Shown piece by piece: positions 59,021-64,000 of a DNA stretch of 64,000 nucleotides. The translations under genes and the position numbers were made by a program. The notes under the pieces are model-generated. The model ran no database searches. It saw only the letters and a program-made list of their open reading frames with translations, and had not been told where the DNA came from. Source of the stretch: Tetrahymena thermophila SB210 (lineage: Eukaryota; Ciliophora; Oligohymenophorea; Hymenostomatida; Tetrahymenidae); NCBI RefSeq assembly GCF_000189635.1, contig NW_002476086.1:124001-188000 (forward strand), written 5' to 3'. Numbering within the stretch: the first letter of the stretch is position 1; every line of letters begins with the position of its first letter.

Positions 59021-62000
59021 ATGGTAAAATCAACTTCAATAGATTTTACTCTTTTAAAAGAAAAGAAAAAGCTTTTTAGGTATGATGTGTTTCCATTCAT
59101 ATTCATACACTCAGCAGTTTTGTATTGGTGGTACGAGTCTTCTGAAGAGGATGATGTTTACCCTAGATTAGCGGTTATAGTATCAGCATTTTTAAATTGT
59201 ATAGCTTACTTATTAGGACATTGGTCTTAGAGAATGAAGGCTAAAATATGTTTTTCATCTTTTGGTAAAGACAAATCTGATGATGCCTTAAATAACGCAA
59301 CTTTTGTTTTTGTCCATTTTGAAAAGAAATCTGTTCGTACTGTCTATGAGATAGTTCCTTTGAAATATGATACTGATAATGACATCTTTTTCATTCATTT
59401 TACTGAAAAAAAATACATATTTAATAATGAAAAAAGAGAATTTTATCGCCTAAAACCTTGCCTCAAAGATCTTAAAATCAAGGATTTCTAAAGCCTTGAA
59501 GTCAAGCAAGATACAACTAATTTTGATTTAAATTCTCTTGAAATTCCTATCAGAAAATTTGCAGATGTTTTCAAGGATTAAATTATGGAGTAATTTGAAT
59601 TAATTCAATAAAATGATTTAATAAAAACTTAAAAGCTTAACAAAAATATTGTGTCTTAAACAATAATACTTACTTTATCGTTTGAGGGCAACATTTAATA
59701 TTTATTTAATCAACTAAATTTTAGTTATAAAAATATAAAGCGCTTAAGTTTGAAGCTAATAAAAGACTCATAAAAATATTAACTTACTTTTTATTTTTAA
59801 TTTACAAAAGACCTTTCTCATTCTTTTAGATTTTCAGTGTTTCCTTATGGCTTATGGATGAAAACAGATTTTACTCATTATTAACATTATTTATGCTATT
59901 TATGAGTGCCTTTACTGTTGTTATTCAACGTATGAGAACTATGATGATGCTTCGTTAAATGAAGTTATAACCTCAATACATTAATGTATTAAGAGATAAA
60001 AAGTGGGTTAAAATAAGCTCTGAAGAACTTATGCCTGGAGATATTGTTCAAATTCAAACTGCAGAAAGCATAAAAGCAGCTGAAACTACAAACTAAATTT
60101 CAGATGAAGAATACTTAAAGTAGCAAATTCCATATGCTCATTTATTCCCTTAAAAGTTATTCGTAACTGAAAGCTCGAATGCAAATACTTTTAAATATCT
60201 TCCATGTGATATGCTTATTCTCTCTGGTACATGTGTTGTTAACGAGTCAGTACTTACTGGTGAGTCTGTACCTTAAATCAAGGACTCCATAGAAAAGGTA
60301 AATAGCAAACAGCATGTTTAATATTTTGAAATTCAGGAGAAATTAAATTTTAAATAATTTAAAATAAAAAATTGAATGAATTTATTTTTATATTTTTGAT
60401 TTAAAATTTAATTTTTTTATTTTTGTTAAATTTAAATACTAAGGTACATGGTGATGAAATCCTAGATTTAAAGAATAAACACAAAAACTCAGTTCTATTT
60501 TGTGGTACAGAAGTTATTTAAACTTTCCCAAGTGATAGATATCCTGAAAGTATTAGAAATAGACCAGATAAATAATCTTGTTTAGCTTACGTTCTTAGAA
60601 CAGGTTTTGATACATCAAAAGGCAAACTCATTCGTACTGTCATTTTCAATAATGAAAATGTTTAAATTAAGTAGAAAGACGCTTTTGCTTTAATCTTTGT
60701 ACTCTTGATCTTCTCTATTATTTCTTCAGCTTACGTTTTAATTCATGGATTGGAAGATTAAGAAAGAAGCAAAAATAAGCTTTTCATTCGTTGTATACTT
60801 ATTATTACCACTGTAGTTCCTCCTGAACTTCCTATGATTCTAACTATCGCAGTTAACAGCTCACTTTTATATCTTCAAAGAAAGAAAATTTTCTGTACTG
60901 AACCATATAGAATTCCATTTGGAGGTAAAATTACCATGTGCGCTTTTGACAAGACTGGTACTCTTACAAGTGATACATTGAAGTTTAAAGGTATTGTTGA
61001 TAACACTCAAGATTTTAAGACTCTCAAAGGTAAATCTGATGTAAACATTCAAGCTTAATGTGTTCTTGCTGGTTGTCACTCCCTTTTACAAACTGATAAA
61101 AAACTTTAAGGTATAAATCCATCTTACAAAACTTATAATAAAAACAAACAATATTAAATATAAATTTAACTTTTGCAAAATCTTTATTTTGATAAAAAGA
61201 AAATTTTAGATTATATTCAACTTTTGAAATTGAAATAATTACTTTAATTTTAATTAATAATTAGGTGACCCTATTGAAACATTATTCTTTGAAGAAAGCG
61301 AATGGACCTATAATTCTGGAACAAAAATAGCAAAAAAGAAAGGAGCTGAATGCAGAATTATTAACATGTTCCCTTTCAAGAGTGATTTAAAAAGAATGTC
61401 TACTGTTGTCCACTGGGAAGGTGAAGGTGCAAGCAAAGAATATAGAGTTTTATGTAAAGGTGCTCCAGAAACTATTGAATAGCTTTTAACAGAAGTTCCA
61501 CCAAACTATGTTAAGGCATACAAGTACTATTCCAAGCTTGGCTACAGAGTACTTAGTTTAGCATATGGAAAGTTAAATCCTGATATGAACTTAAACGATG
61601 TTGAAAGATAAGATATTGAAAAAAATCTTACATTTGCTGGTCTTTTTATTTGTGACTCACCTCTAAAATTTGATACCAAACAGTACATTACTATCTTGTA
61701 ACAAGCTAAATACTAGCTTTTAATGATTACAGGTGATAATATTTTGACAGCTGTTGCAGTTAGCAATAAGCTTGATTTTGGTCCTCATGATTATCTCGTT
61801 TTAGAAACCAAAGATGGTTAAAATTTTGTTTGGATTGATTCTGAAGAAAAAGAAAAAAAAGCTAATATTACTCTTTAAGAACTTAAAGACATATGCCAGA
61901 AGTATACTCTTTGCTTAATAGGACCTACTATTGATGTGATGATAAGAAAAACTCCTCTAGACCTTCAAAAAATTATTTACAAGCATGTTTAAATTTATGC

Positions 62001-63501
62001 TCGTACTTCTCCAGCTCAGAAAGAACATATCATATTCACATTGAGATAAGCAGGTGAGCATTGCTTAATGTGTGGTGATGGTACAAATGATGTAGGAGCT
62101 CTTAAAAAGGCTGATTTAGGTATTGCTCTTGTTGGTATCAAAGAAGATAACCCTTAAGAACGTAGATAAGAAAAAGAAAGAAAGAAAAAGATCCAAGAAG
62201 AAATTAAAAGAGGTAATTTTAAATAAAATATTTTTTTTTTCTTCAAAAATTATTAAAATTTATTTAATAACTTTCTATGACAGACTAAAAAAATGAAATA
62301 TATCCTCGATTTATTTTAATAAAATTTTACCTATCCTTAGCATTAATTTTATTTACTTACTTTGAAGACTATTTAAAAGTTTTTTAAATTCAATTTATCG
62401 AATATTTACTTTCAAGACTATTCAAAAGTTTCTGAAATTAAATTTATCGAATGAATATTTATTTATTTTTCTAAAATTAAAATTATTTTAATTTATTTAT
62501 TTTTAGATAAGGAAATATTTTTTGATAATTTGAAAATTTTCATTTTTGATTTAATATAAAAATAGATAAATAAATTAATAATATTATGAATATTTCCAAT
62601 TTTCCTTCAATTATTTATTATAATTTAACTAAATTTTAATAAAACAGATTACAAAAAAATGATGTAATATATGAAAGAAGAGTAAGAGAAAAAGAAAAAC
62701 TAAAGCATGTTTGGAGATTCGATAGAGTACAAAGTTGGCGATGCTTGTATTGCTGCTCCTTTTACTAACAAGCATTCAAATTCTATCAGATGTGTTATTA
62801 TTTTACTTCGTTAAGGTATTTGCACTCTTGTAACAACAATTTAAACTTATAAGATTTTAGCCCTTAATTCACTCCTTTCTGCTTACAATCTCTCTGTTCT
62901 TAACTTAGAAGCTCTTAAATTCTCAGAAACTTAATAAACTATTCTTGGTATAACCTCAGCTATAGCCTTTTATTAATTTTCAAATTCTAAGCCTTTAAAA
63001 CAAATATCTCCCGTTAAACCTGTTAGCACAATTTTCGAGCCTTACTTCTTCCTTTCTGTAATTGGATAGGTAGCCTTGCACTTATATGGAAATTCTAAGT
63101 GTGTTGATATTGGTTTGAAATACTCAACAAAGGAAGATCTTGCAATTACTCACGATTAAGAGTTTAAGCCAACATTCCTAAACACTACAATTTTCTTATT
63201 CAGCTTGTTATCTTAAACTTGCATTTTCCTTTTCAACAATGGAGGTGAACCTCATATGGAAGGATTTTCTAAACACACAAAGTTCTTTAAAATATTAATT
63301 GCATGTTTAGCTGGTTCCTTCATTTTTTCAATGAATCTTTTCCCAGAATTATCAGAATACTTTGAATTAAAGTTCGAAGGAGTTCCTGAAGAAGCTAACA
63401 ATGAGTTGGTAACTGTTTTCTCAATCATAGCTGTCACAAACTATGTCATGGAAATTAGTTTAAGATATCTTAAGTTCGGAAAGCTATTTAACTGGATTTG
63501 A
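59021..63501 (+). CDS. P5A-type P-type ATPase (Spf1/ATP13A1 family), 1188 aa, 5 exons
   Basis: Exons: 59021-59650, 59830-60297, 60444-61110, 61265-62212, 62648-63501; 1189 codons, phases match. Visible motifs: two N-terminal hydrophobic helices, actuator TGES at 353-356, the P5-specific TM4 motif [11 protein letters not shown] (Pro492, Pro493), phosphorylation site DKTGTLTSD with Asp535, nucleotide-domain KGAPETI, and hinge [19 protein letters not shown] at 860. PPELPM marks subgroup P5A, which in yeast and animals is an ER enzyme removing misinserted membrane helices. The last exon carries several membrane helices (TM5 onward). The first intron (179 nt) is the least certain: the conserved block around FELIQ and [12 protein letters not shown] would be adjacent in relatives, yet the only good donor lies 17 codons after the Gln. 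A 435-nt intron separates the last two exons within a Lys-rich, variable loop. Confidence 0.93.
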
Positions 63502-64000
63502 AAAATAGAATGATTTTTTAATAAAATATTTAAATATATATTTTAAAGCTGATTAAAAATAACTATTTTATTGTTCAGTTTGTTTGTGAAATCAAAGAGA
63601 TTTATATTTTATTATCAAACAAAAAAATGTTTTTTTTATTATCAAATTTCTTATTATTAGGTTTTTTAAATTTAAAAATTTAGCTAATTCATTAATAAAA
63701 AGGGATTTTTTAGAATAAATAAATTTATAACTAACTAAGAGAAATATTTATAATATTTAGTTAATTTATTCATCTATTTTATAATATTGACTAACTAATT
63801 AATTTTAAAAATTATTAATCTTAACTTTCACAGTTTTTCTACTAATTTTTATTCTTAGTGTGCTAATAAAATATTTATAGAAAAAAAAGTAAACAAACAA
63901 ACATACAAATAAATAAAGAGAAAAGTGAGTTATTGTAGGATCACCTGGAAATTTTTATTTGAAGTAGAAATTAATAGCATTTATTATTATATTGAAAGAC
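63502..64000. other. AT-rich 3' flank
   Basis: The last 500 nt after the P5A ATPase stop codon are AT-rich. No gene is visible before the window ends. Confidence 0.5.

Noticed and set aside
1-64000. Prokaryotic-type features such as operons, ribosome binding sites, CRISPR arrays or prophage
   Set aside because: The genome is eukaryotic with spliceosomal introns, Gln-coding TAA/TAG and single-gene units. No direct-repeat array with unique spacers was seen.

Overview
The window reads as macronuclear DNA of a Tetrahymena-like ciliate. It is extremely AT-rich between genes, introns are short and run GT to AG, and almost every gene is full length only if TAA and TAG encode Gln and TGA is the sole stop. 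Two 5S rRNA genes that look like Tetrahymena 5S (from memory, not searched) and an intron-bearing tRNA-Tyr fit this. All reading frames below use that code. Exon boundaries were worked out by hand from GT/AG sites, phase agreement and protein likeness.

Layout. 0-8 kb: a small Lys-rich protein (minus), a 1243-residue Asn/Gln/Ser-rich protein, a leucine-rich-repeat gene in which each 90-nt exon is one repeat, and tRNA-Tyr. 8.4-12.3 kb: an 11-exon gene joining a selenoprotein-W-like CxxC domain to Cna-B-like beta-sandwich repeats. 12.7-14.6 kb: a MAP kinase kinase (minus) whose third intron holds a long imperfect hairpin. 16.3-18.5 kb: an unknown 703-residue protein. 19.6-25.4 kb: a large single-pass membrane protein with LVIVD-type beta-propeller repeats and cadherin-like modules. 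26-31.4 kb: a tandem duplication carrying an aspartic-protease-fold protein and its broken copy. 31.4-32.9 kb: an NRAMP metal transporter. 32.9-36.2 kb: a gene desert. 36.2-38.4 kb: an unknown coiled-coil protein.

39-46 kb holds five tandem ARF-family GTPase genes. A sixth, degenerate copy lies at 57.3 kb. All six share a short upstream element 161-216 nt before the ATG. Between the fifth and sixth copies lie a VWA-Hint protein, the 5S pair, a PARP-family protein and a two-TM ciliate membrane protein. The window ends with a P5A-type ATPase.

Functionally this is mostly single eukaryotic genes, each with its own promoter, not operons. The main local themes are repeated duplication followed by decay (the ARF array, the protease-like pair, the LRR exons) and degenerate catalytic or switch residues in the duplicated proteins. 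I found no mobile element with terminal repeats, no CRISPR array and no telomere repeat.
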